Part shown: positions 17,956-27,004 of the stretch, one piece after another
How positions within the stretch are numbered: position 1 is the stretch's first letter
Layout: every line of letters starts with the position of its first letter
Assembly (NCBI GenBank): GCA_903893795.1
Contig: CAITNO010000123.1
Coordinates: forward strand, 1-64,000
Length of the DNA stretch: 64,000 bases
Source of the DNA: Candidatus Hydrogenedentota bacterium
GTDB taxonomy: Bacteria > Hydrogenedentota > Hydrogenedentia > Hydrogenedentales > CAITNO01
Direction of reading: 5' to 3'
Translations under genes and position numbers: made by a program
The notes under the pieces: generated by a model
Seen by the model: the letters and a program-made list of their open reading frames with translations, nothing else
Databases searched by the model: none
Told to the model about the DNA's origin: nothing

Positions 17956-19221
17956 ATGCCAACCGAGAAACAGGCGGAGACTTCCCAAGAGGGAGAATCA
18001 ATAGCCGCACAGTTCATAGAGCCTTCCATCCTTGCAAGGGGGTGTCGGGTGTTGCGGCGCGCCGTTTTCTATTGGATTGTTGGCTTGGGCATCGTTGTCA
18101 CGGCCATGGGTCTTGGAGAAATGACTGCGAGAGCCGTGCTTAATCATTTGTCCGACAGATGGTTCAAGGCTTTCGCAAGCATGAGTCAGTACGCAAAACG
18201 GCCCGGTTTGAAATTTGCATTCAGTTATCAGCCAGGTTTTGGCATTTACCCCAACCCAGACTTCCATGAAAACAGTGACATGCACAATTCGAGGGGATTT
18301 CGGGGTGACGAAATCCCCATGCCGAAGCCCCCGGGAACTTTTCGGATTGCCTGTTTGGGCGGTTCGACCACATATGACGTGAAGATAGACAATAATGCAG
18401 ACACCTATCCGTCGCAGCTTCAGGAAGGCTTGCGGAATCGGGGCATCAAGGCGGACGTGGTCAATGCAGGCTGTCCCGCATGGACCAGCAGGGAGCAGAT
18501 TCTGAATCTTGTAATGAGGGTGTCCTATCTCGAACCGGATTTGATAGTCTATTTCGAGCCTTTTAACGACCTTGTTTATCGGGCAACCTGGCCGCCGGAA
18601 AAATGTCGAGCCGACTACACGAACCCATCGGTCAGGCTCCCGGAGCTTTTCAATTCCCCCTGGTATATGTCACTTGCGCTGGTCCGGATTCCACTGATTC
18701 TGACGAGATTGGAACTGCCGAATCATGTGGACACATCGCGGTGGTGTGATTCCTACAATCATCAGGGAATGAGGAATATTCTTGGGATGTCCAAAACAGC
18801 GGAAGACGACTGTCGCGGGTTGATGCCTTCCAGTATTCCGGCCGGAATGACCTTGAGGGATGTTTTTGCGGCAACGCCAACGGAATTCTATGCAAACAAC
18901 GTGTCCAGTCTTGTCTTTTTTGCCAAACAGCGGCAAGCCAAGGTCTTATTGGTATCGGGCGTGTTGGATTGGAAAAGAATTGAGAACAGTTGGGTGGACC
19001 AAGGCGAAGGATTGCACTACGGTGTCGCCCAGATGAACGAAACCCTTGCAACGGTTGCCAGGGAACAGAAAGTCTTCTACTATGACCTGGCCGGAGAATG
19101 GCCCGACGATTCCTCCTACTGGGCCGAGGAGGTTCACAATAACAAGGCTGGGGCGCATCTCAAGGCAGAACTTATCGCTTCATTTATCGCCAAAATGAAC
19201 CTAAAATCGGCCGTAGACTAA
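17956..19221 (+). CDS. Membrane-anchored SGNH hydrolase, tandem copy 1
   Basis: 421 residues: cytoplasmic N-terminus, one membrane segment at about residues 36-55, then an extracytoplasmic SGNH/GDSL domain. Block I is CLGGSTTYD (Ser), block II NAGCPAWTSREQ, block III YFEPFNDLVYR (Asn), and the C-terminal block EEVHNNKAGAHL supplies His. The acidic residue of the usual Asp-x-x-His is Glu here, unlike the next gene, where it is Asp. The family includes esterases that deacylate glycans and cell-wall polymers. The gene is a clear paralogue of the one at 19744. Its codons are more AT-rich than those of its neighbours. Confidence 0.85.
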   Translation: MPTEKQAETSQEGESIAAQFIEPSILARGCRVLRRAVFYWIVGLGIVVTAMGLGEMTARAVLNHLSDRWFKAFASMSQYAKRPGLKFAFSYQPGFGIYPNPDFHENSDMHNSRGFRGDEIPMPKPPGTFRIACLGGSTTYDVKIDNNADTYPSQLQEGLRNRGIKADVVNAGCPAWTSREQILNLVMRVSYLEPDLIVYFEPFNDLVYRATWPPEKCRADYTNPSVRLPELFNSPWYMSLALVRIPLILTRLELPNHVDTSRWCDSYNHQGMRNILGMSKTAEDDCRGLMPSSIPAGMTLRDVFAATPTEFYANNVSSLVFFAKQRQAKVLLVSGVLDWKRIENSWVDQGEGLHYGVAQMNETLATVAREQKVFYYDLAGEWPDDSSYWAEEVHNNKAGAHLKAELIASFIAKMNLKSAVD

Positions 19222-19743
19222 GGAGTTCGGCAAAACCGGATGGTCAAACCCTGTGAGGCTTTCAGGGTCGCTTTGAGGACTTGTAAATGCCCAGGAAACC
19301 CTTTCCCGGAACCAACGCATGGTTTTCCTGCGTGACCGCATGACATTTTCGTCATCTACCAAAAGGGTCCTGATAGCGCAAATTCAGAACCCAAGTCTAC
19401 AAGACAGACTTGGCCTGATTTCAGCTCCTTTCGCCTTTCCAGCACAATATCCCGTGCCACGAAACTATCAGTTATTGCGCTTTCTGGCAGATGAATACTG
19501 CAAAGGGGAAACAGGAACCATGCTTGTGGCACCATGAACACAACCGCGAAGTTCCGAGAGCCACAACGCTCAGCCTGGACATTGGCACCTACATGGTCGT
19601 GCCACCGGGCAAATGGCGGAATGGCAGAGCACCCCTGCTAATGTCGGCGACGGTAAACCCAGGGCAAAAGACCAGGCCTTGACAAGGTTTGAAAAGGACC
19701 TGCCGCCAGGCCACTTGGAATGAAAAACGGAGGAGTGTTCTGC
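19222..19743. other. Intergenic region between SGNH paralogues
   Basis: About 520 bases with no domain-bearing frame; the 72-residue frame at 19319-19537 looks like chance. A small inverted repeat AAGTCT-acaagac-AGACTT lies at about 19391-19409. The end holds GGAGGAG (19729-19735), the ribosome site of the next gene. Confidence 0.5.
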
Positions 19744-21042
19744 ATGTCAGGCGACAAAATGCCGCTGGATACGCCGAAGGACGACCATATGGCCGCCACT
19801 GACTCGGAGGGATTGACCGTAATGGTGGAGACCCCGTCAGTGTCCGCAAAGGTGGCCCGTTTTGTTCGTTGCGTCGCTGTCTTCTGGGTGGTGGGGCTTG
19901 GCGCCTTTGTTACGGTGATGGGTTTCGGAGAAATAGCCGCAAGGACTATTCTTTATCGGCAGCCTGCCGAAGTGTTCAAGAATCTCGCATCCCCGCGGCA
20001 ATGGGAAGACAGGCCCGGCCTGAATTTTGAATTCACTTTTCAGACAGGCTTTGGCATTTATCCGACACCAGGCTGGTCGGACGCAAACACGGGCGACAAA
20101 CATGATTCCAGGGGATTTCGGGGCCGCGAACTCACATTGAAAAAGCCCAAAGGCGTTTTTCGCATTGCCTGTCTGGGAGGGTCGACCACCTACGATGTGA
20201 AAATAGAGGACGGCACCAAAGCCTATCCGGCCCAACTGGAATCTGAACTGTGCGCGCGCGGCCTCCAGGTGGAGGTTGTCAATGCCGGCATGCCCGGCTG
20301 GACAAGCAGGGAGCAGATCCTCAACTACGTGACGAGGGTCTCTTATCTTGACCCGGACATGATTGTCTATTTTGAACCGATTAACGACCTCGTGTGCCGT
20401 GCAAACTGGCCGCCCGAAAGTTTGCGAAGCGACTACACAACCCCTTGGATTACGGTTCCCGACTTTGCCAAACCACGGTGGTACCAGTCACTGACATTGA
20501 TACGCGTTCCTTTGATTCTCCTGGGCCATCTGCTTCCCGCCAATTATGGTTGGGATACGCCGCTCAAGGTTCAGGGCATGAGCAACATCGCCTGGCTGCA
20601 CAGGGGGCGGGAGGCGGTGGGTCCGGGTGTGTTGCCCTGCACCGTTCCGCAGGGGATGACTTTGAAGGAGTTGTTTGCGGCAATCCCCACAGACTATTTT
20701 GCCAACAACATCGCCACCGTTGCATGTTGCGCCAAACAGCGGAATGCCAAGGTGCTCTTTGTGTCAGGCATACTGGATTGGAAAAGCATCAGCAGCATAG
20801 TCGCGGACCATGGAGAAGGGTTGCGTTATGGCGTTGGGCAGATGAATGAAACCATGGCCAGGGTTGCCAGAGAGCAAAACGAGTTCTACTACGACCTGGC
20901 GGGCGAATGGCCGGAAGATGCTCCCCTATCCTATTGGGGGGATGAGTTTCATAACAACGAGGTCGGGGCGCACCTCAAGGCAGAAATGATTTCCAAGTAT
21001 ATCGTCAAAACAAACCTGACGCCTCCTATTACCGGCCTGTGA
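19744..21042 (+). CDS. Membrane-anchored SGNH hydrolase, tandem copy 2
   Basis: 432 residues, same layout as the gene at 17956: a membrane segment near residues 42-62, CLGGSTTYDVKI, NAGMPGWTSREQ, YFEPINDLVCRANWPPE and DEFHNNEVGAHLKAEM. All four SGNH blocks are present, with the standard Asp-x-x-His. The two proteins align through almost their full length, so they come from a tandem duplication. Both have a conserved F-G-I-Y-P segment and R-G-F-R-G just before block I. The start at 19744 (MSGDK) has GGAGGAG eight bases upstream; an ATG at 19720 lies before that site. Confidence 0.85.
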   Translation: MSGDKMPLDTPKDDHMAATDSEGLTVMVETPSVSAKVARFVRCVAVFWVVGLGAFVTVMGFGEIAARTILYRQPAEVFKNLASPRQWEDRPGLNFEFTFQTGFGIYPTPGWSDANTGDKHDSRGFRGRELTLKKPKGVFRIACLGGSTTYDVKIEDGTKAYPAQLESELCARGLQVEVVNAGMPGWTSREQILNYVTRVSYLDPDMIVYFEPINDLVCRANWPPESLRSDYTTPWITVPDFAKPRWYQSLTLIRVPLILLGHLLPANYGWDTPLKVQGMSNIAWLHRGREAVGPGVLPCTVPQGMTLKELFAAIPTDYFANNIATVACCAKQRNAKVLFVSGILDWKSISSIVADHGEGLRYGVGQMNETMARVAREQNEFYYDLAGEWPEDAPLSYWGDEFHNNEVGAHLKAEMISKYIVKTNLTPPITGL

Positions 21043-21091
21043 GTTGTCCCAGGGCGGCAGCTATGGACGCGTGTAAACACGGCGGTTGGAT

Positions 21092-21472
21092 ATGCGAATC
21101 ATGAAAGACAAGAAACTAGAACCCAAGACCGGGTCCCAGGACGGCAGCGTCGACACCAGCCCCTTCGCGCAATTGCTCGGCAAATTCCCCGAAGGTACTA
21201 CCGCGCCTGTCGCCCCCCTGTTGCCGTCAAAACCCAAATCGAGTTTCCAGGTGGGGCGCACGAGGAAAGGCGGCTATCCAATCTTTCTCGAAAAGCGTCC
21301 CGGCGGCAAGACAATGACCATCATCCGCAACGTTTCCGGCGATGCCGACGCCCTGCTCACACTGCTCAAGAAGCGCTGTGCCGCCGGTGGAAAGGCCTTC
21401 GAAGACTGGGTCGAGGTGCAGGGCGACCACTGCGCAAAGGTCCAGTCGATGCTGCGGGAAATGGGACTCTAA
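21092..21472 (+). CDS. SUI1/YciH-type translation initiation factor homologue
   Basis: About 126 residues. The C-terminal 75 are a SUI1/eIF1 domain: GGYPIFLEKRPGGKTMTIIR, then LLTLLKKRCAAGGKAFEDWV and EVQGDHCAKVQSMLREMGL. The eIF1 hallmarks are the K-R-x-G-G-K-x-(V/M)-T loop, the R-C-A-A-G-G turn and the Q-G-D-H. Bacterial YciH proteins bind the small ribosomal subunit and affect start-codon fidelity. The N-terminal 45 residues are low-complexity and basic. Start is uncertain: ATG at 21092 (GGCGG upstream) or 21101. The end overlaps the end of the opposite-strand gene by 4 bases. Confidence 0.85.
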   Translation: MRIMKDKKLEPKTGSQDGSVDTSPFAQLLGKFPEGTTAPVAPLLPSKPKSSFQVGRTRKGGYPIFLEKRPGGKTMTIIRNVSGDADALLTLLKKRCAAGGKAFEDWVEVQGDHCAKVQSMLREMGL

Positions 21473-22719
21473 GGTTGGAGCCTTACTTTCTGGCAATCCA
21501 GTACTTCCGGCACGGGCGGGGGATTCAACTCCCCCAGAGAAGCCGGATAGGCGCCTGTTTTTCGCGCGTGGGCCTTGAGCGCGAAGACGACGCGCACGAT
21601 GTCACCCATCAGCGCCTCTCGGGCGTGCATTTTGTAGGATTGGATCCCGTTGTCACACAGCAGATTCACCCAGTAGCCGGCCATCGTGTGGTCGCCTATC
21701 TGCGCCAGTTCCTGCGCGGCACTGTACGGCGGCCTGTCGAGTAGCACTCCAATCCGCTTCGCCCGTTCCATCGAACCGCGCCCCGTAAAGGCAAAGCCGT
21801 AATCGGAAAACCCCGGATAGCCCCGCGCCTCGCCCTCCAGTCCGGCCTCCAGATAGGCGGCGCACAGGCGCAGTGCCTTGGCCAGTCCTTCAGACGATTT
21901 ACGGCCGTCAAACGCCTCCAGCAACCGCGTCTGGTCCTGTTCGCTCAACATGCCCGCGTCCATGACGCTGAACAGCGCGCGGTCCATCATGTGGTCGGCA
22001 AAATACCGCTCCATATAACTGTAAAAATGCGGCCATTCTCCCAGCAGCCGGGCAACGCGAAACCCCGTCAGGCAGGTGTCCAGCGCCCGACCCTGCTCCC
22101 CCTGCTGTGCTTCGCACACGGCCCGCCCGGCAAATAGCACGCAGAGATTGACAATGTTGGAATAGCGCGGGCTGGCATACCCGTCAACCACGTCCTGGCA
22201 CAGCCCAAAGTCCATGCCCGCCTCCACATCACGCAGCGCCTTAAGCCCAGCCAGATAGCTGCGCAGACGGGCCAGAACCTCCTGCTTCGACTGCCTGTCC
22301 ACGTCAAAGGAAAAGGAAAATGGATTTCCCGGTGCTTCCCGGTCCCCGTCCGCCAACAACCCGCGCAGCCGTGACAGGGTCGCATCGGAAATATCCTCCG
22401 GACTGTCCACATAGCTGCTCACCAGGAAGAGCAGTCCCCGTAAGCCTTTGGACTCCAGCGCGTCCAGCACCGTCGAGAATTTCCAGTCCCTGGGAATTGG
22501 GGCCGTTGCGGGAAGGGCCGCCCGGGCCTCCTTTACAGCGTTTGCGCGCGTCACGCGGTTCCGGGCCGCCTCCTCAAGGGCCTCCCTCACATCGGCTGCA
22601 TCGGCAGGCCTGGGCACAAAGTTCGCCAAAAAGATAAGCACCACCGAAACCAGCAGCATCGCCCCGAGCAGGGTCCGTGCAAGAATCAGGTTTCGGGGAG
22701 TCCTTCTACCCCTGTTCAT
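21469..22719 (-). CDS. Membrane-anchored protein of unknown function
   Basis: 416 residues. One N-terminal membrane segment (residues about 15-32, ARTLLGAMLLVSVVLIFLAN), then a mostly helical extracytoplasmic region with no family I recognise. Features: repeated Cys (FGLCQDVV, VNLCVLFAG, DTCLTGF, LRLCAAYLEAG, LLCDNGI), and near the C-terminus VVFALKAHARKTGAYPASLGELNPPPVP, a motif often seen at the end of planctomycete-like exported proteins. The start at 22719 overlaps the stop of the upstream gene by 14 bases and has GAGGGAG upstream, so the two are probably translationally coupled. Confidence 0.65.
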   Translation of the reverse strand: MNRGRRTPRNLILARTLLGAMLLVSVVLIFLANFVPRPADAADVREALEEAARNRVTRANAVKEARAALPATAPIPRDWKFSTVLDALESKGLRGLLFLVSSYVDSPEDISDATLSRLRGLLADGDREAPGNPFSFSFDVDRQSKQEVLARLRSYLAGLKALRDVEAGMDFGLCQDVVDGYASPRYSNIVNLCVLFAGRAVCEAQQGEQGRALDTCLTGFRVARLLGEWPHFYSYMERYFADHMMDRALFSVMDAGMLSEQDQTRLLEAFDGRKSSEGLAKALRLCAAYLEAGLEGEARGYPGFSDYGFAFTGRGSMERAKRIGVLLDRPPYSAAQELAQIGDHTMAGYWVNLLCDNGIQSYKMHAREALMGDIVRVVFALKAHARKTGAYPASLGELNPPPVPEVLDCQKVRLQP

Positions 22720-23560
22720 TGCCGTGCTCCCTCGTCCCGGTAAGAACGGCGTCGCCTGACGCATCCGCCCCGCTTTTGACCGGAAGGGACACCTCCCCCG
22801 GAAGGACCAACACAAACCAAAACAGAAACAGATACAGCGTGCAGATAAGTATCGTTTCCCACATGGGAATGGAATACCAGGTGTGCAGCGCTTCAGTCCA
22901 CGACCCTTCCAACGGCCTTCCCGCCGCAACCGCCGCCTTCTTCATCTCGTCATACACGAATACCCATTTGACCAGGAAATATCCGGCGGTGAAAACCATG
23001 GTCCACCAGATAAGGTACGGCCAGAAGAAGCGCCAATAGCCGCGCTTTCCCAGCCGCTTTGCCGTGAATCCGTCCCGGAAGAGCAGCAATTCATGTGCAA
23101 AAATGCCCGCACAAAAGGCAATGGCCACGAGCAACCCCGCATCGCGGTGAATTCCGGCCCAACTCTGGTTGCCCAGAAAATGCTCGTGAACACTCGGAAT
23201 CACCCCCACCAGCACCAGCCCAAAACATCCCAATAGAAGCAGCGAAGCCGCAAGACCGGCCCCCCATCGGGAGACATGGGTAAAACGGTGATGCACATAG
23301 AGCACCGGCGGCACCAATCCCGCGCCCCAGACCATCATGGCTGCGGTAAAGATCCACCACCACCGGGGATTGTAAAAGGGTTCGAAACTCCCCAGGTAGC
23401 TGAACGAATGGGTCATGACCGAAAATTGGTTCTCAACCGGAAAGAGAAACCAACACAGGAGGATAAGCCCCCAGAAGACAACGGCCTTGATAAGAAGGTA
23501 TTGCCGGAGCTCTTCGGGCCGGAAATGTCCGCAGACAATACGTTTCAACCGTTCTTTCAT
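22706..23560 (-). CDS. Polytopic membrane protein, DUF998-like
   Basis: 284 residues with about seven hydrophobic segments (AVVFWGLILLCWFLF, WIFTAAMMVWGAGLVP, GAGLAASLLLLGCFGLVLVG, LLVAIAFCAGIFAH, FWPYLIWWTMVFTAGYFLV, ILICTLYLFLFWFVLVL). The alternation of helices and the HSFSYLGSFEP and SVHEHFLGNQ loops suggest a DUF998-like membrane family of unknown function. It is first in a two-gene unit with the anchored protein downstream. Catalytic residues cannot be named. Confidence 0.6.
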   Translation of the reverse strand: MKERLKRIVCGHFRPEELRQYLLIKAVVFWGLILLCWFLFPVENQFSVMTHSFSYLGSFEPFYNPRWWWIFTAAMMVWGAGLVPPVLYVHHRFTHVSRWGAGLAASLLLLGCFGLVLVGVIPSVHEHFLGNQSWAGIHRDAGLLVAIAFCAGIFAHELLLFRDGFTAKRLGKRGYWRFFWPYLIWWTMVFTAGYFLVKWVFVYDEMKKAAVAAGRPLEGSWTEALHTWYSIPMWETILICTLYLFLFWFVLVLPGEVSLPVKSGADASGDAVLTGTREHGNEQG

Positions 23561-23707
23561 CCTCTGGAGTGCCCACCTTGTGCTTCCCGTGATGGTGCCG
23601 TTCTTTCAACGGCGATTTCAAGCGTACTTTTCACCCACCTTGCAACAGCGGCGTCAGAAAACCTGCCTATTAGTGCCGAAAACTGTTCCGAACTCCCCAG
23701 TGTCAAC

Positions 23708-24592
23708 TTAGGACCTCTGTTCGTGCCGGACAAAAGTGCCATCCTGCAGTTCACGAAAGGCTTCCCGCAGTTCCTCCTCCGTGTTCATGACGATGGGACC
23801 CTGCCATGCAATGGGTTCGCCCAAAGGCCTTCCCGAGAGATAAAGAAAACGGGCGGGTGCGTCGGGCGATGTGATGCACACCCGGTCCCCTTCCCGTTCA
23901 TAAAGCACAACATCTCTTGCCTTGCAGGCGCCATTGTGCTTTCCCGAACTGCCGTCGTCAAAAAGGGCCTGCCCGTCCAGAACATACGCAATGGCCGTAT
24001 AGTCCGGTTTCACATTATGCGTGAAAGCGCAGTTTGCCGGAAGCGAGACATCAAAAAATTCCGGGTCCGTCACAATGTCCCGCACCGGACCCTGCACCCC
24101 TTCCAGCACCCCGCTAATAACCTTGGCCTCGGCACCCAATGCAAGCGCCACCGTCGGCATGTCTGACGGTTTCAGGCTGCGGTAGCGCGGCGCCATCATC
24201 TTCTGCGCCGCCGGAAGATTGGCCCAAACCTGAAACCCCCACATCGCGCCCGACCCAGTTTCCTGCGGCATTTCCTGGTGAATGATGCCACTCCCCGCCG
24301 TCATCCACTGCACCTCCCCCGCCCCGATGGTGCCGGCATTGCCCATGCTGTCGCTATGCTCCACCAACCCCTCAATAATATACGTGATGGTCTCCATGCC
24401 CCGGTGCGGATGCCAGGGAAAACCTGGCATATAGTCGTCTGGATTGACCGTGTGAAACTCATCCAGCAGCAGAAATGGGTCGAATTCCGGTGTCTGGCTG
24501 TTGCCAAAAGCACGGCGCAGGCGCACCCCCGCCCCCTCCAACGTCGGCACACTGCTGCAAACCCGTTTAACGCGCCTAACCGCCATGTCCAT
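23708..24592 (-). CDS. Pirin family protein
   Basis: 294 residues with the two-cupin pirin fold. The N-terminal cupin has FPWHPHRGMETITYIIEG (His-x-His and a later Glu) and AGSGIIHQEMPQE, giving the three His plus Glu that bind Fe in pirins. Bacterial pirins act as quercetinases or as regulators of central metabolism. It sits 56 bases after the WrbA gene on the same strand; this redox-linked pair is a plausible operon. Start is either ATG at 24592 or, two codons later, at 24586. The gap to WrbA contains ATTCCTAATTCCTAATT-type simple repeats. Confidence 0.93.
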   Translation of the reverse strand: MDMAVRRVKRVCSSVPTLEGAGVRLRRAFGNSQTPEFDPFLLLDEFHTVNPDDYMPGFPWHPHRGMETITYIIEGLVEHSDSMGNAGTIGAGEVQWMTAGSGIIHQEMPQETGSGAMWGFQVWANLPAAQKMMAPRYRSLKPSDMPTVALALGAEAKVISGVLEGVQGPVRDIVTDPEFFDVSLPANCAFTHNVKPDYTAIAYVLDGQALFDDGSSGKHNGACKARDVVLYEREGDRVCITSPDAPARFLYLSGRPLGEPIAWQGPIVMNTEEELREAFRELQDGTFVRHEQRS

Positions 24593-24648
24593 ATCACGCC
24601 TTTTCCCTGCCTTAATTCCTCATTCCTAATTCCTAATTATTAATTGAT

Positions 24649-25266
24649 TCATCCGGTGATCTTCTTGGCAATTCCCGCCACATGGGCACCCTGAAAGCGT
24701 GCGATGGCCAGTTCATTCTCCGAAGGACTGCGCGAACCGTCGGCCCCGGCCAGTGTGGTCGCACCATAGGGGGTGCCTCCCGTGATTTCAGACATGTTCG
24801 TCAGGCGCGGCTCCGAATAGGGCACCCCCACAATGACCATGCCGTGATGCAGCAGCGTCGTGTGGAAGCTCGTGAGGGTGGTTTCCTGGCCGCCATGCTG
24901 GGTGCCGGTGCTGCAAAACACACTCCCCACCTTGCCCACCAGCGCCCCCTTCGCCCACAGCCCGCCCGTCTGATCCAGGAAATTCCGCATTTGGGCGCAC
25001 ATATTGCCAAAACGTGTCGGCGTCCCAAAGATGATCGCATCGGCCTCGGCCAGCAGGGCCGGTGTTGCCGTGGGAATATGGGCAAACGCCGCCCGCGCGG
25101 CCGTCGCCCCAGCCTTCTCCAGCGCAGCCTCCGGCACCAGTTCCGGCACCTGAACCAGCGTCACATCCACCCCGGCCACGCTCCGAGCACCCTCCGCCTC
25201 CGCTTCCGCCATCTTGTAGATATGGCCGTACATGCTATAGAAAACCACCAATACCTTTGTCGCCAT
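24649..25266 (-). CDS. wrbA: NAD(P)H:quinone oxidoreductase, WrbA type
   Basis: 205 residues, full length for type IV quinone oxidoreductases. VLVVFYSMYGHIYKMAEAE is the FMN phosphate loop, GTPTRFGNMCAQMRNFLDQT the second flavin segment, and CSTGTQHGGQETTL plus GVPYSEPRL the usual WrbA insert. It reduces quinones by two electrons using NAD(P)H and FMN as a cytoplasmic tetramer, protecting against oxidative stress. Likely co-transcribed with the downstream pirin gene. Confidence 0.95.
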   Translation of the reverse strand: MATKVLVVFYSMYGHIYKMAEAEAEGARSVAGVDVTLVQVPELVPEAALEKAGATAARAAFAHIPTATPALLAEADAIIFGTPTRFGNMCAQMRNFLDQTGGLWAKGALVGKVGSVFCSTGTQHGGQETTLTSFHTTLLHHGMVIVGVPYSEPRLTNMSEITGGTPYGATTLAGADGSRSPSENELAIARFQGAHVAGIAKKITG

Positions 25267-25438
25267 GCCCCGAACTCCTTCGTTGTGGGGTGTTTATCCC
25301 GTAAGCTCGTACCAACCCCCAATGTAAACACGCAGACAAGAAGGGTTAATCCCGGAGGAGGAATTGGGCGCGCAAGGCCTGTCGAGCGGCCGGAACCATG
25401 TATGAGGTTCAGCTCACCGCTCGCACAGCTCCGCAATA

Positions 25439-26719
25439 TCAGGACGCCGGAAGACCCACCGCCCACAGGGCCGCACGGCGGTACAGCGCCCGCGTTCCTT
25501 CGGAACGCAGCGCGTTCAAATCATGGCCAAGGGTACAATGGAACACCCGGCCTTTCCCCGGTTCCAGCACAAAGCCCATGGGATAGGGCTTCTGGTCTCC
25601 CTTGGAAACGGCCGTGCAAAGCACCCGGATGGGTGTCGGCCCGTCCAGACAGGTGTACAGCTCATCGCTCGTGGAAAAGTCCTTCAGGTCCTTGGTAATG
25701 GCATGGTCATGGTCCGTGATGGACACGTCAAAAGGCCCATAGGGGTCATGCGCCCGGAACTTCGGGTTCCAGACCCGTCCGGAATACTGGACAAAATCGT
25801 TCCATTCCTGAAAGGCGCCGCACCCGAAATGGGCGATAACCACTCCCCCGCCGTTGTTCAAATAATCCCGCAAACCACCCCAAACCGCCTCGCCAAGGGG
25901 GAGCCGTTCGGCGTAGTTCTTGAAATGGATAAGCACCGCATCATAATGACGCAGCAGCGGCGAACCCAAAATGGCGGGGACTTCGGTAATGGACACCTCT
26001 AGGCGCGGGTCTTGGCGCAGGGCCGACGCCAGTTCGGGAGCGGTCTCTCTCCACCGATGCCCCGGGTAATCGTCGCCCGTCACGATGAGCACCTTTTTCC
26101 GTTCCTCTTTCTTCGGCCTGCACAGCACCACCAGGTTCCCCATAATGGCGTTTGGTCCGGCCTCCCGGCGAACTTCCACAATCATTGTGGTGTCGGCAAT
26201 GTATGCAGGCAGAATCGGTAGCATCATGGTGGCTGATGTCGCTTTGTCAGCAAAGAAGGCCTTGGCGGGGGTGGCCGGAACCACGCAGGTCATCGAGGCC
26301 GTGGATGGTCCCATGTAGACCGACTGAATGCGGCCTTTGTCGTCCGCATCCCACCAACCCAGCGAGAGAACGTAGTCATACTCCGCATCGAGACCGCTAA
26401 ACTGGACCCTGACGGCATTGTCGTCAACAATGGGCATTGCCCAAACCCCTTCAACACTGGCAAGGGTGGTCACCTTTCCTTGAGTCACCTCCAGAGAACC
26501 GGTAATCCTCAATTCCTGATGCTCCGCAGGCGATGGCGCGATGCCGAGGGGCTTTCTCAGGGGCTGCTTGAGCACCGGTTGCGAATGGGAATCAATGGAA
26601 GGGGAAAGCCAGCCAATCCCTTCGTATCCGTTGGGCCACTCGGGCGGTCCGTCCGCCCCGGCGGAAAAGGCGGTCAACAGGACGAGGAGGGTTGCAACGG
26701 CTGAGCGGGTGTGGTTCAT
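25439..26719 (-). CDS. Secreted ThuA-domain protein
   Basis: 426 residues with a signal peptide (cleavage near SAGADG). Residues about 60-195 are a beta-rich domain of unknown role. The C-terminal half is a ThuA domain (class I amidotransferase-like fold): KVLIVTGDDYPGHRWRETAP, LLRHYDAVLIHFKNYAE, GGGVVIAHFGCGAFQEW, DHDHAITKDLKDF and GRVFHCTLGHDLNAL. ThuA proteins recur in sugar catabolic clusters and their activity is unsettled. The start at 26719 begins the signal peptide; the frame continues upstream without one. The next gene upstream is a sugar isomerase-like protein. Confidence 0.85.
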   Translation of the reverse strand: MNHTRSAVATLLVLLTAFSAGADGPPEWPNGYEGIGWLSPSIDSHSQPVLKQPLRKPLGIAPSPAEHQELRITGSLEVTQGKVTTLASVEGVWAMPIVDDNAVRVQFSGLDAEYDYVLSLGWWDADDKGRIQSVYMGPSTASMTCVVPATPAKAFFADKATSATMMLPILPAYIADTTMIVEVRREAGPNAIMGNLVVLCRPKKEERKKVLIVTGDDYPGHRWRETAPELASALRQDPRLEVSITEVPAILGSPLLRHYDAVLIHFKNYAERLPLGEAVWGGLRDYLNNGGGVVIAHFGCGAFQEWNDFVQYSGRVWNPKFRAHDPYGPFDVSITDHDHAITKDLKDFSTSDELYTCLDGPTPIRVLCTAVSKGDQKPYPMGFVLEPGKGRVFHCTLGHDLNALRSEGTRALYRRAALWAVGLPAS

Positions 26720-26844
26720 CTTCTTACCCCGTGGCGTATTAGAGAGCTTTTGCGGCCAAGTCAGAATCTCAATTCTAGTCCCGGCATCCGATCGATCACA
26801 ATTCACGAATGCCCCGAGCAAACTGGGCCCAACTTCGGAACTGG

Positions 26845-26868
26845 GAGCGCCGGCATCCCTGCCGGCTC
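26845..26868. repeat. Palindromic intergenic repeat, GCCGGCatccctGCCGGC
   Basis: GAGCGCCGGCATCCCTGCCG and onward, with perfect 6-base arms. A second repeat-like stretch, GTGCGCTCCGTTGCGCTTCG and onward, lies at about 26950-26990. Both are of the dispersed intergenic kind. They fill much of the 285-base gap between the ThuA and sugar isomerase genes. Confidence 0.5.
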
Positions 26869-27004
26869 TTCTGTCCGAAGTGCCGAAGGCGCGACACAGA
26901 CTTTACATTAATCAAACCTACAGAGATGCCGAAGTTCCCGGTGCAGACGTGGTGCGCTCCGTTGCGCTTCGCTCCACTGCGAGCACCCTACACTTCCGCC
27001 TACG

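Noticed and set aside
19319..19537. Small plus-strand frame between the SGNH paralogues
   Set aside because: No ribosome site, no recognisable domain and composition like non-coding sequence.
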